A DNA stretch of 64,000 nucleotides. It comes from Mesorhizobium kowhaii. GTDB taxonomy: Bacteria; Pseudomonadota; Alphaproteobacteria; Rhizobiales; Rhizobiaceae. Where the stretch lies: the NCBI RefSeq assembly GCF_003253745.1, contig NZ_MZXV01000013.1:62001-126000 (forward strand), given 5' to 3'. Below, in pieces: positions 18,353-27,923 of the stretch (position 1 is its first letter; each line of letters opens with the position of its first letter). The notes under the pieces were generated by a model. That model worked only from the letters and a program-made list of their open reading frames with translations, was not told the DNA's origin and did not search any database. A program made the translations under genes and the position numbers.

Positions 18353-21300
18353 TCAGACGACGTCCACCAGAATGTGCTGGAGGGTGGTCGTGTCGCCGTC
18401 CGCGTCGTGCAACTGGACGCCGAAGTCGAGGTGCGCGTCCGGTGTCGTGGTCTGCGTCGAGGTGAAGCCGATGTCCACGATCTTCAACACGTCGTTGTCG
18501 GTCGGGTCCCAGTTCACCAGTGTGGTTTGAGAACTACTACCGCCCGAGCCGGTCGTCCGGTTCAGGTCGATCGCCGTCGGCGTCTCCTGAAGGCCGGCTA
18601 GGATAGGGTCACTATCGGGACCGGTGATCCCGTTGCCGGACTGCATGATCTGGGCACCCTCGATCACCCAGTTCTCGCCGGCACCGTTGTAGTCGTTCCT
18701 CTCGATGATAACGAGGCCGTCGTTGTTATCGAGTGGGAAGTCAGCGGCGTAGGCGGTAGGCACCTGGCCCGTCTTGAAGATGTCGGCGTTCGAGATGTAG
18801 ACCGCCTTCGAGGTGTGCTGCGTACCGTCGGCGCTGACGAGGTCGAGGATGACCATCAGGTCCTCGCTGTTGCCGATACCGTCGAACTTGATGGCCATGT
18901 CGTTGGCCGTCTGGTTCGGGGTGATGTCCTCGTTAAGGATAGTGGGGCTGTGGTCGAAAAACCGTAGCGTCAGCAACTCGCCTTTCTGGATGGTGTCACC
19001 GGCGACCCCGTTCGTGCTCTTGGTGGCAGACACCCAATCCTCGTGGTTGTTGGTGACCAGATCGCCGGGGTTCCACGCGGTGTCAGCGGGTGTTCCGCCG
19101 TCGCTGTCGCCGGTCGTATTAAGACCGAACTTGATGGTGTTGGTGGTCGAGTTCGCCGTGAACTGCACGAAGAAGTCCCGGTCGGTCGTTTCCGGCGTGG
19201 TACTCGCGTCGAAGAGCTTCTCCACCACGATGTTCGGGTGGCCGGTGTTGCTCGTGGGCTCCTTGGATATAAGCTCACTGGTGTGCAGGATGTCTTTGGT
19301 GAAGCCCTCCGCCGCGTCGTTCAAGGTGATGGTGTAGGTGTCGGCAACCTTGTTGAAGACAAGGGTACCACCCGCCGTGGCCGTCTGGTCGCCGGCCGTG
19401 TTCGGGTCGCTGTCGTACGAGATTTGCCAGTTGAACGACGCCGAGGTGGCGCTTTCCGTCTGGAGCGTCGCGAACGAGCTAATGAACGCGGTCGTGCCTG
19501 GTGCCGGCACAAGACCGGTGAGGTTACCACCAAGGCTGAGCTGGATGCCGGCCAAGCCGGTCTGATCGACAAAGTCCGAGTGCGTGGCGTCGTAGACTGC
19601 GAACTGGTCGCTGCCGATATTGTAACCGAAGTCGCCGGTAGCCGATGACGGGTTGACGTTGGTCAGACTCTCGTGGGTCCCAATAGGCGGGATGCCGGAG
19701 AGGTTGTCCTGGTCACCGTCGAACTGCTTCGTGATCGTCGGCCCGTCGTCCTTGAAGACGAGGTTCGTGCCGATGTTGAGAGTGGCCGATTGGTGGTCAC
19801 CGTCCTTGTCGGTGATGGTCGCGGTGAGCTGGACCAGATTGTCCGCCGACAGGGTCTTGCTGTCGTCGGGGTCGTTGGCGTCCGGATGCACCACCGCCCG
19901 GATCTGGTCGAGGGTGACGGCGCCCGCGGCGTTGACGGAGACCGTGAACACGAGGACGTTGGTGGTGGCGGTGCGGCCTTCAAGGACGAAGCCATTGAGC
20001 GAGAGGACGACCGCCTCACCGGTTAGCGTATCGACCAGCCCGGTTGCACCGGCATTGAAGCCCAGCGCATAGGTGATCGTGCCGGCGCCGTCGGCGCCGA
20101 AGGCCGAGCTGAAGTTGGTCGTAAAACTCTGCGTGGCGTCGGGCCCCAGCACGGTCTCGTCGACGGTCAGCGTCGGCTCCACGCCGGTGGTGGAGATCGT
20201 CGGTCCGTCGTCCTTGAAGATAAGGTTCTGACCGATGTTGAGAGTGGCCGATTGGTGGTCACCGTCCTTGTCGGTGATGGTCGCGGTGAGCTGGACCAGA
20301 TTGTCCGCGGACAGGCTCTTGCTGTCGTCGGGGTCGTTGGCGTTCGGATGCACCACCGCCCGGATCTGGTCAAGCGTGACGGCGCCCGCGGCGCTGACGG
20401 AGACCGTGAACACGAGGACGTTGGTGGTGGCGGTGCGGCCTTCAACGACGCCGCCATTAAGCGAGAGGACGACCGCCTCACCGGTCGCCGTGTCGACGAT
20501 GCCGGTTGAGCCCGCCGTAATGCCCAGCGCATAGGTCAGCGTGCCGGCCCCGTCGGCGCCGAAGGCCGAGCTGAAGTTGGCCGCGAAGCTCGCCGTGGCG
20601 TTGGTCGCAAGAACCGTCTCGTCGACGGTCAATGTCGGCTCCACGCCGGTCGTCGAAATGCTCGGTCCGTCGTCCTTGAAGACGAGGTTCTGGCCGATGT
20701 TGAGGGTGGCCGATAGGTGGTCACCGTCCTTGTCGGTGATGGTCGCGGTGAGCTTGACCATGTTGTCCGCGGCCAGGGTCTTGCTGTCGTCGGGGTCGTT
20801 TGCGTTCGGATGCACCACTGCCCGGATCTGATCGAGGGTGACGCTGCCCGTGGCGCTGACGGAGACCGTGAACACGAGGAGGTTGGTGGTGGCGGTGCGG
20901 CCTTCGACGACGCCGGCGCCATTGACCGAGAGGACGACCGCCTCATTGGTCGCCGTGTCGACGATGCCGGTTACGCCTGCCGTTATGCCGAGCGCGTAGG
21001 TCAGCGTGCCGGCCCCGTCAGTGCCGTAGGCCGAGCTGAAGTTGGCTACAAAGCTCGCCGTGGCGTTGGTCGCAAGAACCGTCTCGTCGACGGTCAGTGT
21101 CGGCTCCGTGCCGGTCGTCGAAATGCTCGGGCCGTCGTCGTCGGTGAACAGCTTGTCGCCGACCGATTGGGTCACCGTCACGCCTTGCGACAGGTCGACC
21201 CGGCCGACGTCGAATTTGCCGACCACCGCCGTCGCCTGGAAGCGGTTGAAGGTTTCCACTGCCTGTGTGCTGCTGTTGTCGGTGAACCACTGCACCGTAT

Positions 21301-22474
21301 AGGCATCGTTGAGGTGCTGGGCGGTTATGGTTCCGTCCACGTTGAAGGTGACGAAGCTGTTCGACAACGTCGTGTCGGTGACTAGCTGGCCGTTGCCATC
21401 CCTGATGACGACGCGAACGATCGCCACCGCCGCATCGTCGGCAAGCGCGCTTTGGTTGGCATCATTGCCAAGATTGGCGCCGCTGGCCAGATTGTTGTCG
21501 ATGTAGCTGCGGCCCTGCTCGGGAGAGGTTGTCGCGCCGCCGGCGCTGAAGGCGCCGATCTTCACGGTGAAGTTGGTGCCCGGACTGCCCTCGGTCTGGG
21601 AGATGAAGAGCTTGGCGTCGGTGACATCGATGAAGTCGGTGTAGCTCATGTTGTCGATGTCGCCATAAGTGCCCGGTGCCTGGCCCTTGACGAAGCTAAA
21701 CACGGCCGTCTCACCCGGATCGAACATCTGGTTGTTGACGCCGATCGTGGCGCCGATGCCGCCCTGGCTGGTCTTGATGTTGTCGCCTGAATTGTCGAGC
21801 GTTCCGTCTGCCTTGATGACCGGATGTATGCCGCTCACCACCAATCCTGCGCCCGATGTGCCGACCGCCACGAACAGATGGTTGCCGGAGTCGAGATTGT
21901 CGAAATTGAATGAGGTCGATCCCGAAGCAGAGACATTGAGCAGGTCGGTCCAGTCGATCTGGTCATCAGGATTCGCGGTATTGGGATGAGCAATGGCCTC
22001 GAAGGTCACCATCTCGACGCTGGCGCTGAGCTTGTCGCCGGCCGCGTTCAGGTAGAAAGCAGCGACGACATCGCCTACGCCTTCGGTGGCGCTGGTCGTG
22101 GCGAGTACGATCGTGCCGTTCGCATAGGAATGCAGATAGATGGCGTCGCCATCGACCGTCTGCAGCGGGCTGCCATTGAAGATGACCTGGTCGCCGTCAA
22201 GCGGCGCGCCGCTGGGATCGGAGAAGGACAGCTTGCTGATCGTCGCGCCCTCCGGATTGACCGTGACAAGATTGGCGGCGCTTTTCGCAGCCTCGACGTC
22301 GTCGGCATAGGCAAGCTGGGCGGCCGACAATGCAAGGTCGCCGGCCAGGCCGTTCAGGAAAGTCTGGAAAGCGGATGAAAGCCCGCTGAGAGTGTTGGTG
22401 ATCGCAGTATCGTTATCCGTCAGCCCCGAGCTCTGATCCAAAATCAATGTGCCGTTGATGGTGATGATAGCCAT
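18353..22474 (-). CDS. T1SS exoprotein with three DUF5801-like repeats
   Basis: 1373-residue secreted protein from the ATG at about 22474 (MAIITING); a GTG further upstream in the same frame would add 59 unlikely residues. Seen: an N-terminal domain (about 1-440), three or so tandem repeats of about 154 residues (starting KDDGPSISTTG, with VVHPNANDPDDSK and TITDKDGDHQSATLNIG), and a C-terminal region (about 930-1373) ending in the hydrophobic ILVDVV typical of T1SS signals. Repeats look like the DUF5801 repeats-in-toxin family. Classic GGxGxD nonapeptides are not seen. It is followed by its own exporter and adaptor. Function unknown; adhesion or matrix role is inferred. Confidence 0.88.
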   Translation of the reverse strand: MAIITINGTLILDQSSGLTDNDTAITNTLSGLSSAFQTFLNGLAGDLALSAAQLAYADDVEAAKSAANLVTVNPEGATISKLSFSDPSGAPLDGDQVIFNGSPLQTVDGDAIYLHSYANGTIVLATTSATEGVGDVVAAFYLNAAGDKLSASVEMVTFEAIAHPNTANPDDQIDWTDLLNVSASGSTSFNFDNLDSGNHLFVAVGTSGAGLVVSGIHPVIKADGTLDNSGDNIKTSQGGIGATIGVNNQMFDPGETAVFSFVKGQAPGTYGDIDNMSYTDFIDVTDAKLFISQTEGSPGTNFTVKIGAFSAGGATTSPEQGRSYIDNNLASGANLGNDANQSALADDAAVAIVRVVIRDGNGQLVTDTTLSNSFVTFNVDGTITAQHLNDAYTVQWFTDNSSTQAVETFNRFQATAVVGKFDVGRVDLSQGVTVTQSVGDKLFTDDDGPSISTTGTEPTLTVDETVLATNATASFVANFSSAYGTDGAGTLTYALGITAGVTGIVDTATNEAVVLSVNGAGVVEGRTATTNLLVFTVSVSATGSVTLDQIRAVVHPNANDPDDSKTLAADNMVKLTATITDKDGDHLSATLNIGQNLVFKDDGPSISTTGVEPTLTVDETVLATNATASFAANFSSAFGADGAGTLTYALGITAGSTGIVDTATGEAVVLSLNGGVVEGRTATTNVLVFTVSVSAAGAVTLDQIRAVVHPNANDPDDSKSLSADNLVQLTATITDKDGDHQSATLNIGQNLIFKDDGPTISTTGVEPTLTVDETVLGPDATQSFTTNFSSAFGADGAGTITYALGFNAGATGLVDTLTGEAVVLSLNGFVLEGRTATTNVLVFTVSVNAAGAVTLDQIRAVVHPDANDPDDSKTLSADNLVQLTATITDKDGDHQSATLNIGTNLVFKDDGPTITKQFDGDQDNLSGIPPIGTHESLTNVNPSSATGDFGYNIGSDQFAVYDATHSDFVDQTGLAGIQLSLGGNLTGLVPAPGTTAFISSFATLQTESATSASFNWQISYDSDPNTAGDQTATAGGTLVFNKVADTYTITLNDAAEGFTKDILHTSELISKEPTSNTGHPNIVVEKLFDASTTPETTDRDFFVQFTANSTTNTIKFGLNTTGDSDGGTPADTAWNPGDLVTNNHEDWVSATKSTNGVAGDTIQKGELLTLRFFDHSPTILNEDITPNQTANDMAIKFDGIGNSEDLMVILDLVSADGTQHTSKAVYISNADIFKTGQVPTAYAADFPLDNNDGLVIIERNDYNGAGENWVIEGAQIMQSGNGITGPDSDPILAGLQETPTAIDLNRTTGSGGSSSQTTLVNWDPTDNDVLKIVDIGFTSTQTTTPDAHLDFGVQLHDADGDTTTLQHILVDVV
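19739..21130 (-). repeat. 462-465 bp tandem repeats in exoprotein gene (3 copies)
   Basis: Repeat units marked by the GGTCCGTCGTCCTTGAAG-like block at 19739, 20201, 20663 and, in a variant, 21128, giving spacings of 462, 462 and 465 bp. Each encodes 154-155 residues. Copies are similar but visibly diverged, unlike those in the first adhesin. Confidence 0.85.
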
Positions 22475-22791
22475 GATCGCTGTCCCCTTCGGTGAGGTTG
22501 TTTCTAACGATCCGCACATCCGGTGATGCCGGATGCCCCTACCCAAGTGCATCCGGTCGCGCTGAATTGCGGCCTTTAATCCTCCATTGTGCCGCCGACG
22601 CCGAGGACGCGTCCATTCCCGGTTCGATAGTGTTGTGGTGAATGTCCGCACCTGATCGAACGATATATATCCTTCGATAGACCAGGCCCGGCGCGGGCGT
22701 CGCGGGCGGTCGCGCCGGCATCGAGGCCGACGCCATCAGGCGGCTTTGCGTTCTGTTGCCGCACGATATCGATGCTAATGGAAGGCGATGG
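22475..22791. promoter_or_regulatory. 317-bp spacer upstream of exoprotein gene
   Basis: Non-coding stretch between the LuxR-type regulator and the exoprotein, both on the minus strand. It probably holds the exoprotein promoter. A CATCCGGTGATGCCGGATG block at about 22517-22535 contains the dyad CATCCGG/CCGGATG, a possible operator. No gene is seen. Confidence 0.4.
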
Positions 22792-23430
22792 TCAGATCAG
22801 GCCGGTTCCTGGACGCTCGGCGCCTTTGCCATGCGCCACCCAGGCCAACTCCGCCCGGCTGCCGAGGTGCAGCTTCTCGTAGACGTGATGCAGGTGCATC
22901 TTCACCGTGCCTTCGGATACATGCAGCCGCTGCGCGATGGTCTTGTTGCGCAACCCGCGCGAGACGAGATCGGCGATCTCGGTCTCCCGCCCGGTCAGGC
23001 TGGACATCGGCTGGTGCTGCGTTTCTGGCATCAGCAGATGCTGGAGGATCTTGTGGTCGATCCACTTCTTGCCTGCCGCCACCGCATTCACGCATTCGAT
23101 GAGATAGCGGTGGCTGATGCCGTCCAGAAGCAGGCCGTCGCCGTCGAGCGCCTGTATTTCCTTGATGCCGAGCCTGCCGTTTGGCTGCACGATGAAGATG
23201 ATGCCGAGAGCGCTGTCGCAAGCCCTCAGCCGGGAGGAAAGACCGGCCATCCGCGGGTCCGCTATATCCAGGCCGACGATGACGATATCAGGCCGATGGC
23301 GCTCCACATGAGGGACAATGTCGACAGGGCGGCGGCACTGGGCGACAACATCGTGTCCAGCCTTCCGCAGAACCCAATCCAGACCGGCGAGATACACCCC
23401 CCGCGGGTCCGCGACAACCAAGGTCGACAT
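22792..23430 (-). CDS. LuxR/NarL-type regulator with degenerate receiver domain
   Basis: 212 residues. The C-terminal LuxR helix-turn-helix is clear (LTGRETEIADLVSRGLRNKT, then VSEGTVKMHLHHVYEKL, about 140-200). The N-terminal domain has a receiver-like layout, but the acidic pair is reduced to VADPR and the conserved Lys is replaced (DGLLLDG), so normal phosphorylation control is doubtful. It is directly upstream of the exoprotein/T1SS genes on the same strand and probably controls them; target inference only. Confidence 0.85.
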   Translation of the reverse strand: MSTLVVADPRGVYLAGLDWVLRKAGHDVVAQCRRPVDIVPHVERHRPDIVIVGLDIADPRMAGLSSRLRACDSALGIIFIVQPNGRLGIKEIQALDGDGLLLDGISHRYLIECVNAVAAGKKWIDHKILQHLLMPETQHQPMSSLTGRETEIADLVSRGLRNKTIAQRLHVSEGTVKMHLHHVYEKLHLGSRAELAWVAHGKGAERPGTGLI

Positions 23431-24244
23431 GCGAACACCGTCCGGAAACGCAACAAACTTGTCTAAATACCCATCAAATCAGGAAACCAGAGCTTAGGCA
23501 GGTTGTCAAGTAATAACTAATATAACTTTGGCTATAATAGCAACCCGAGGCGCTCAAGCGACCGGCGCGGGCACTCCGCACGTCAGCAGGTTCGGCTGAC
23601 GCCGACGGATGCTACGTGGCAGCGCCCATTCGCCAGGCTCCGATCCCTTTCGACATTCCGACGACGATGGTGTCTACCACGACATGTCCGAGATCGTGGC
23701 GAGGCACAGGATTAGGCGCCTTGTTGATGGAGACAGTGTTGAACGACCCGGCGCTCGTCAACGTCAAGCACCGAGAACTTTACTGCCTGGAGGACATGGT
23801 CCCGTTCTATGAAAAATGGGGATTCACGGACAACCTGCCAGGCCTCTATTTCATGAGGAAGTCTACTTAGGCTAGCCCAGCGCGTGACGCCTATCGATCA
23901 GCACGATCTGTAAGGGTGCCGTCAGCGCAGGCGCCAAAGCTCCATAAGATGCAGACTGGAATTCAGCCTAATATCCATTGTTTTCAAATCTTACATTCAG
24001 TCACGGTCGGCTTTTGACCCAACGGCGACATTTGTCTGGACCGTCGGTAGTTCTCGTCAGGGTGGAAACTGGAAGTTCGACGCGAACCCAACAGAGAGCT
24101 CGCCGGCTGTTCACGGCTGCTCTACGCGCTCAGTCCTCGGACAAGCCGACCAGACAACTATCCGTCCAGAAGCGACGCGGGATCAAGGGACGTCGCCTGG
24201 CCGGACGTGACGCGCAGGAGAGGGCATCTTTGCAACCGCGACGA
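23431..24244. other. Intergenic region with acetyltransferase remnant
   Basis: 814 bp without an intact gene. It contains the GNAT fragment listed separately, and a segment around 24000-24040 (GGCTTTTGACCCAACG, CGACATTTGTC) that resembles segments near other cyclase genes in this window. The rest shows nothing I can name. Confidence 0.5.
23616..23870 (+). pseudogene. GNAT acetyltransferase remnant
   Basis: Only the C-terminal half of a GNAT N-acetyltransferase is readable: the acetyl-CoA binding motif RGTGLGALLMETVL followed by VPFYEKWGFTDNLPGLYFM. The upstream part is out of frame, with a GNAT-like stretch in another frame before 23700, which suggests a frameshift plus N-terminal loss. No plausible start or Shine-Dalgarno. 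Judged a broken gene. Confidence 0.6.
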
Positions 24245-25990
24245 TCACTCCGGCACGCCGGAGATGCCCAGCGACTCGACGTAACGCTCGGCGAACACCT
24301 TGTCCAGCCACGGGTTGATCTGTCTCTGCAGGGTGAGCGTGTAGGTCGGGAACGCCTCCATCAGCCGCCGCGCCGCCGCCTGCGCCTCGTCCAGCCGGTT
24401 GAGTTTGACCAGCGCCATGATCACCACCCGGTGCGAGGAGCCGTAGTTCGGCATCTCGTGCAGCGCGCGTTCTCCCCATGCCAGCGCTTCCTCGTAGCGC
24501 TCGAGCATCAGGTAGCTCATCCCGATGCCGGAGAGCGCGATGCCCTTCTCAGGGTCGACCGGGCTCAGCCGCATTGCCCTGTGAAAGTGCTCGATCGCGA
24601 CGAGCGGGCGACTGGAATGTGCGTTCACCCAGCCGCTGCCCGTATGGCCCTGCGCCGAATTGGGGTTGAGCAGCAGGGATCGTTCGATCGTGCCCAGCGC
24701 CATCTCGTAGTCCTTCGCGCTGTAGGCGATCACCTGCGCGGCGAAGCGTAGGCTCGTGGGGTCGTCGCGCGCTTCCGCCAGTACCTCGCGCGCCATGCGC
24801 CCGGCGACTCGGATATCGTCGGGCTCGTGCCAGCACTGGCTCACGGATAGGCTGCGGATATAGGCGCCGAGTGCCTTCGCCAAGTTGAAGCCAGGGTCGA
24901 TGCTGAGCGCCTCGTTGGTGAGCCGGCGCACGTCGGCAAAGCCTTCGCGCGTCATGCTGTAGAAGCGCGGCAGCGCGCGAAGGTAGAGGTCGTAGGCGCT
25001 GATGTAGTCGGTCGGCTTCATGCGCGCTTGCTTGATCTCCTCCAGCCGGATGCTCGGCTCGACAGCGCCGACAACGCTCTCGGTCACCTTGTCCTGCAGG
25101 TCGAAGATGTCGCTCACGTCGCCCTCGAAGCGATCGACCCAGACATGGTGTCCGCTGATCGCGTCCACTAACTGCCCACTGATGCGCACCCGCGATCCTG
25201 CTCTGCGGATGCTGCCTTCGAGCACGTAGCGGACGCCCAGCTCGCGCCCGACCTGGCGCAGGTCCACCGCCCGGCCCTTGTAGGTGAAGGACGAGTTGCG
25301 GGCGATCACGAAGAAGGAGTTCACCCGGCTCAATCCCGTGATGATGTCCTCCACCAGCCCGTCGGCGAAGTATTCCTGGTCGGGATCGCCGCTCATGTTG
25401 GTGAAAGGCAGAACCGCGATCGAGGGTTTCTCAGGCAGGGGAGGCGGTGCAGCCACCGAGGCGCTGGCGTCGGTCTCGACGCGGTAGGCGCGCACAGGCC
25501 GCTCGATGTTCTTGAGGCGCAGCTCGCCGAGCGGCGTGAAGCCGCAGTCGAGCTTGCCCTGAAGGTGGTCGTAGGCGGTGCCCGAGACGACCACGGTGCC
25601 GGGATCGGCGATGCTTTCGAGGCGGGCGGCGATGTTGACCCCGTCGCCGTAGAGGTCGCCGTCCTCCTCGCAGACCACGTCGCCGAGATTGACGCCGATG
25701 CGGAAGCGAATCCGCTCTTCCTTGGGCGTCTCCGCCTCGTGTTCTGCCAGGGCCTGCTGGATCGCCATCGCCGAGGTCACCGCGTTAACGACGCTCCCGA
25801 ACTCGCACAGCATGCCGTCGCCGGTGAGCTTGACGATCCGACCCTGGTGCTCGGAGACCAGCGGTTCGAGGAGGTCCTTGCGGTAGATCTTCAGCCGCTC
25901 GAGCGTGCCGCGCTCGTCGCGCTCCGTCAGGCGCGAATAGCCGACCACGTCGCAAGCCATGATCGCTGCGAGGTGGCGCTGCGTGGTCAT
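24245..25990 (-). CDS. Class III adenylate/guanylate cyclase with TolB-like and TPR regions
   Basis: 581 residues from the ATG at 25990 (MTTQRHLAAIMACDVVGYSRL), which is where homology to this family begins; ATGs at 26068/26077 have a better Shine-Dalgarno (GGGAGAG) and would add 26-29 residues. Cyclase domain about 1-170: metal Asp in ACDVVGYS and TGDGM, Lys in IVKLTGDG, and Asn/Arg in GVNIAARLE. Next a TolB-like beta region (SIAVLPFTNMSGDPDQEYFA, about 200-300), then TPR-like helices. No membrane segment. Makes cAMP or cGMP from NTP if active; the catalytic set looks complete. Confidence 0.9.
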   Translation of the reverse strand: MTTQRHLAAIMACDVVGYSRLTERDERGTLERLKIYRKDLLEPLVSEHQGRIVKLTGDGMLCEFGSVVNAVTSAMAIQQALAEHEAETPKEERIRFRIGVNLGDVVCEEDGDLYGDGVNIAARLESIADPGTVVVSGTAYDHLQGKLDCGFTPLGELRLKNIERPVRAYRVETDASASVAAPPPLPEKPSIAVLPFTNMSGDPDQEYFADGLVEDIITGLSRVNSFFVIARNSSFTYKGRAVDLRQVGRELGVRYVLEGSIRRAGSRVRISGQLVDAISGHHVWVDRFEGDVSDIFDLQDKVTESVVGAVEPSIRLEEIKQARMKPTDYISAYDLYLRALPRFYSMTREGFADVRRLTNEALSIDPGFNLAKALGAYIRSLSVSQCWHEPDDIRVAGRMAREVLAEARDDPTSLRFAAQVIAYSAKDYEMALGTIERSLLLNPNSAQGHTGSGWVNAHSSRPLVAIEHFHRAMRLSPVDPEKGIALSGIGMSYLMLERYEEALAWGERALHEMPNYGSSHRVVIMALVKLNRLDEAQAAARRLMEAFPTYTLTLQRQINPWLDKVFAERYVESLGISGVPE

Positions 25991-26645
25991 TGCACCGCTC
26001 GGCCAAGCGCCTGCACGCGGGCCGCCCCGCGTCCATGTCCTGCCAACTTCCAGACGACCCACGTGCATGGTATCCATCTCTCCCAGTCTCCGCCCGTCGC
26101 CGATACAGAACGGAGAACGCGGCTTGACCTTGCCTTCACGAGATTTCGCTATCCCGCTTGCGGGGCGTGGAGCGTTCCACTCGCCGCTCTAACAGCCAAC
26201 CGACGACACGCCCACGCAGCCTCTGGGACGCTGACACGCCACTCCCAGAAGGCCGGAGATATTTCCTGCCCTGTGTAACCGGTTGACGCCACCGTAGCGG
26301 TGCTTTTGTATCGGGCATCACACCAGACGTTCGCGCTTAGAGCTGCTGAGGTCGGTAAGTGGCGCGTTCCTGACATTCAGTCAGCCAAAGAGATACTGAA
26401 AAGGCGGCTTCTGACCCCAAGCAGATTTTCACAGGTGAAGGCGCGCACGACTGCTTTGCGCCGCAACTTGGACGTAGAGTCCAATTTGCGGTTGCCCGAA
26501 AGCAGACATCTCCAGCGACCACCTTGGAGGTCGGGTCGCGCCAGGAACCTGCTATGCCGGAAGAGATGACGGACGGTCTCATCGGTATCGGCGGAGCCGC
26601 GAATCTGTGGTAAGCCGCCGCTCAACCAACCAAAGGACGACACCT
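25991..26645. other. Intergenic region with degenerate dispersed sequence
   Basis: About 650 bp between divergent genes. It contains GACTGCTTTGCGCC (26449-26462) and AAAGCAGACAT (26499-26509), words that recur beside another cyclase gene (42047-42060) and at 27814-27824. Otherwise no gene is recognised; the promoter of the cyclase gene probably lies near 26080-26150. Confidence 0.4.
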
Positions 26646-26876
26646 GTGAGCGAACCGACCGTGGCCCAGGCGACCGAAAGTATCTATGCCTCGCTCCGGG
26701 CGGACAATGCCGACATCGACGCACATATCGCGACGCTTAAGGCGGCGCTGAGACGAGAAGGGATAAAACAGGCGGTGTTCGATCCGACCAAGTTGGCGCA
26801 GAACAACCGCTCGGGCCGCAAGTTGATGCAGGCTTATTTTCGGCAGCGCGGCGTGAGCGTGAGGTTTTCGGACTAG
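26646..26876 (+). CDS. Small conserved-looking hypothetical protein
   Basis: 76 residues from a GTG at 26646 with a Shine-Dalgarno AAGGA about 8 bp upstream. Helical, charged sequence with a basic C-terminal half (LAQNNRSGRKLMQAYFRQRG), no signal or membrane segment. The pattern suggests a nucleic-acid-contacting or regulatory small protein of a type I have seen as hypothetical in rhizobia, but no family is recognised. It stands alone. Confidence 0.6.
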   Translation: MSEPTVAQATESIYASLRADNADIDAHIATLKAALRREGIKQAVFDPTKLAQNNRSGRKLMQAYFRQRGVSVRFSD

Positions 26877-27268
26877 TAGAGCCGCGCGCAGGTGATCTCA
26901 AGCGCGCCGCCGGGATTTCTCGGCCGGTCCGGCGGTTCGCCATCTGGACGTCGGGACTGCGCCGCATAGTCGCCGTCCGCCGATCCCCTCGCCAATCCTG
27001 GAAATGCCGTACGTTCACCTTCGGCCGGCGGTTAACATGGACATTTCCGCCCGACAGCTTTTGGCAAGATCGGCGTTGATAGCTGCCTATCGCGAGGCCA
27101 GCCGAAATACGGATTTGGTTGCGCTCTGGCGGCAACATCATGCCGCCGATTAGGCGCAGATGAAAATCCGTATGGACGAGGCGACCTCGCGAATGGCGAC
27201 ATCAACAAAGTGCCGCGTACCCGATGGTGACCTTGGCCTCAAATCCCAGATTGGCTAGAGTTCGTGGC
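26877..27268. other. Intergenic region with one possible tiny ORF
   Basis: About 390 bp without a firm gene. An ORF of 38 residues on the plus strand (27037-27153) is listed separately. Nothing else is recognised. Confidence 0.4.
27037..27153 (+). CDS. Possible 38-residue protein
   Basis: ATG to TAG, encoding a sequence of natural composition (starts MDISARQLLARSALIAAYRE and ends LVALWRQHHAAD). No Shine-Dalgarno is evident and no family is recognised. Kept because the residue pattern looks protein-like rather than random. Confidence 0.3.
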   Translation: MDISARQLLARSALIAAYREASRNTDLVALWRQHHAAD

Positions 27269-27652
27269 ATGCTGAACGCCATTCACCACGTCGCGCTCAT
27301 CTGCACCGACTACGACCGGTCGCGACGGTTCTACGTCGAACTCCTCGGCCTCGATCTGATCCGGGAGGTCTATCGGGAGGAGCGGCAGTCATGGAAGGCC
27401 GATCTGCGGATCGGGTCCGCCCAGCTGGAATTGTTCTCCTTCCCTGCACCAGTGATGCGGCCGTCCCACCCAGAGGCGACAGGCCTGAGACATCTGGCAT
27501 TTGCCGTGGCGAATCTTGATCCCGTAATTATGCGCCTGGAAGCCGCCGGCGTTGCCGTTGAGCCAGTCCGGATCGACCCATATACAAACCAACGGTTTAC
27601 CTTTTTCAGCGACCCAGATGGATTGCCGCTGGAACTCTACGAAGCCCCATAA
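27269..27652 (+). CDS. VOC-family metalloprotein (YaeR/glyoxalase I-like)
   Basis: 127 residues from the ATG at 27269 (MLNAIHHVALICTDYDRS). A single-chain vicinal-oxygen-chelate protein with expected metal ligands: His in IHHVAL, Glu in LELFSF, His in GLRHLAF and Glu in PLELYEAP. The closest known type is the SMU1112c/YaeR group, of uncertain substrate. An upstream in-frame ATG at 27224 lacks family support. It is a single gene, convergent with the operon to its right. Confidence 0.9.
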   Translation: MLNAIHHVALICTDYDRSRRFYVELLGLDLIREVYREERQSWKADLRIGSAQLELFSFPAPVMRPSHPEATGLRHLAFAVANLDPVIMRLEAAGVAVEPVRIDPYTNQRFTFFSDPDGLPLELYEAP

Positions 27653-27923
27653 GGAACGGTTCGCTTTCGCGACCACGTCATCGGAGGTGGGAACGGCAGT
27701 CGGCTCATATAATCCGCCAACTCGGGCGCGTCACCGGGCTCCTTGCCACGGGCTAGGAGGCCGACCGCTCTGCGCCTTATGTCGGTCGTTGAGCAGGCCA
27801 TAGCTGCATCCCAAAAGCAGACATCCGAGTGAACCGGCGAGAAGGCTCGTTTGCGCCAGAGGCTGCCATTGGTTGTTACTCGCGGAACGATATCGTCCGA
27901 AAGAGACCGGAGTGCGTCTAACG

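Noticed and set aside
26300-26582. Short frames on both strands in the cyclase spacer
   Set aside because: They coincide with the degenerate dispersed sequence and show no start signals.
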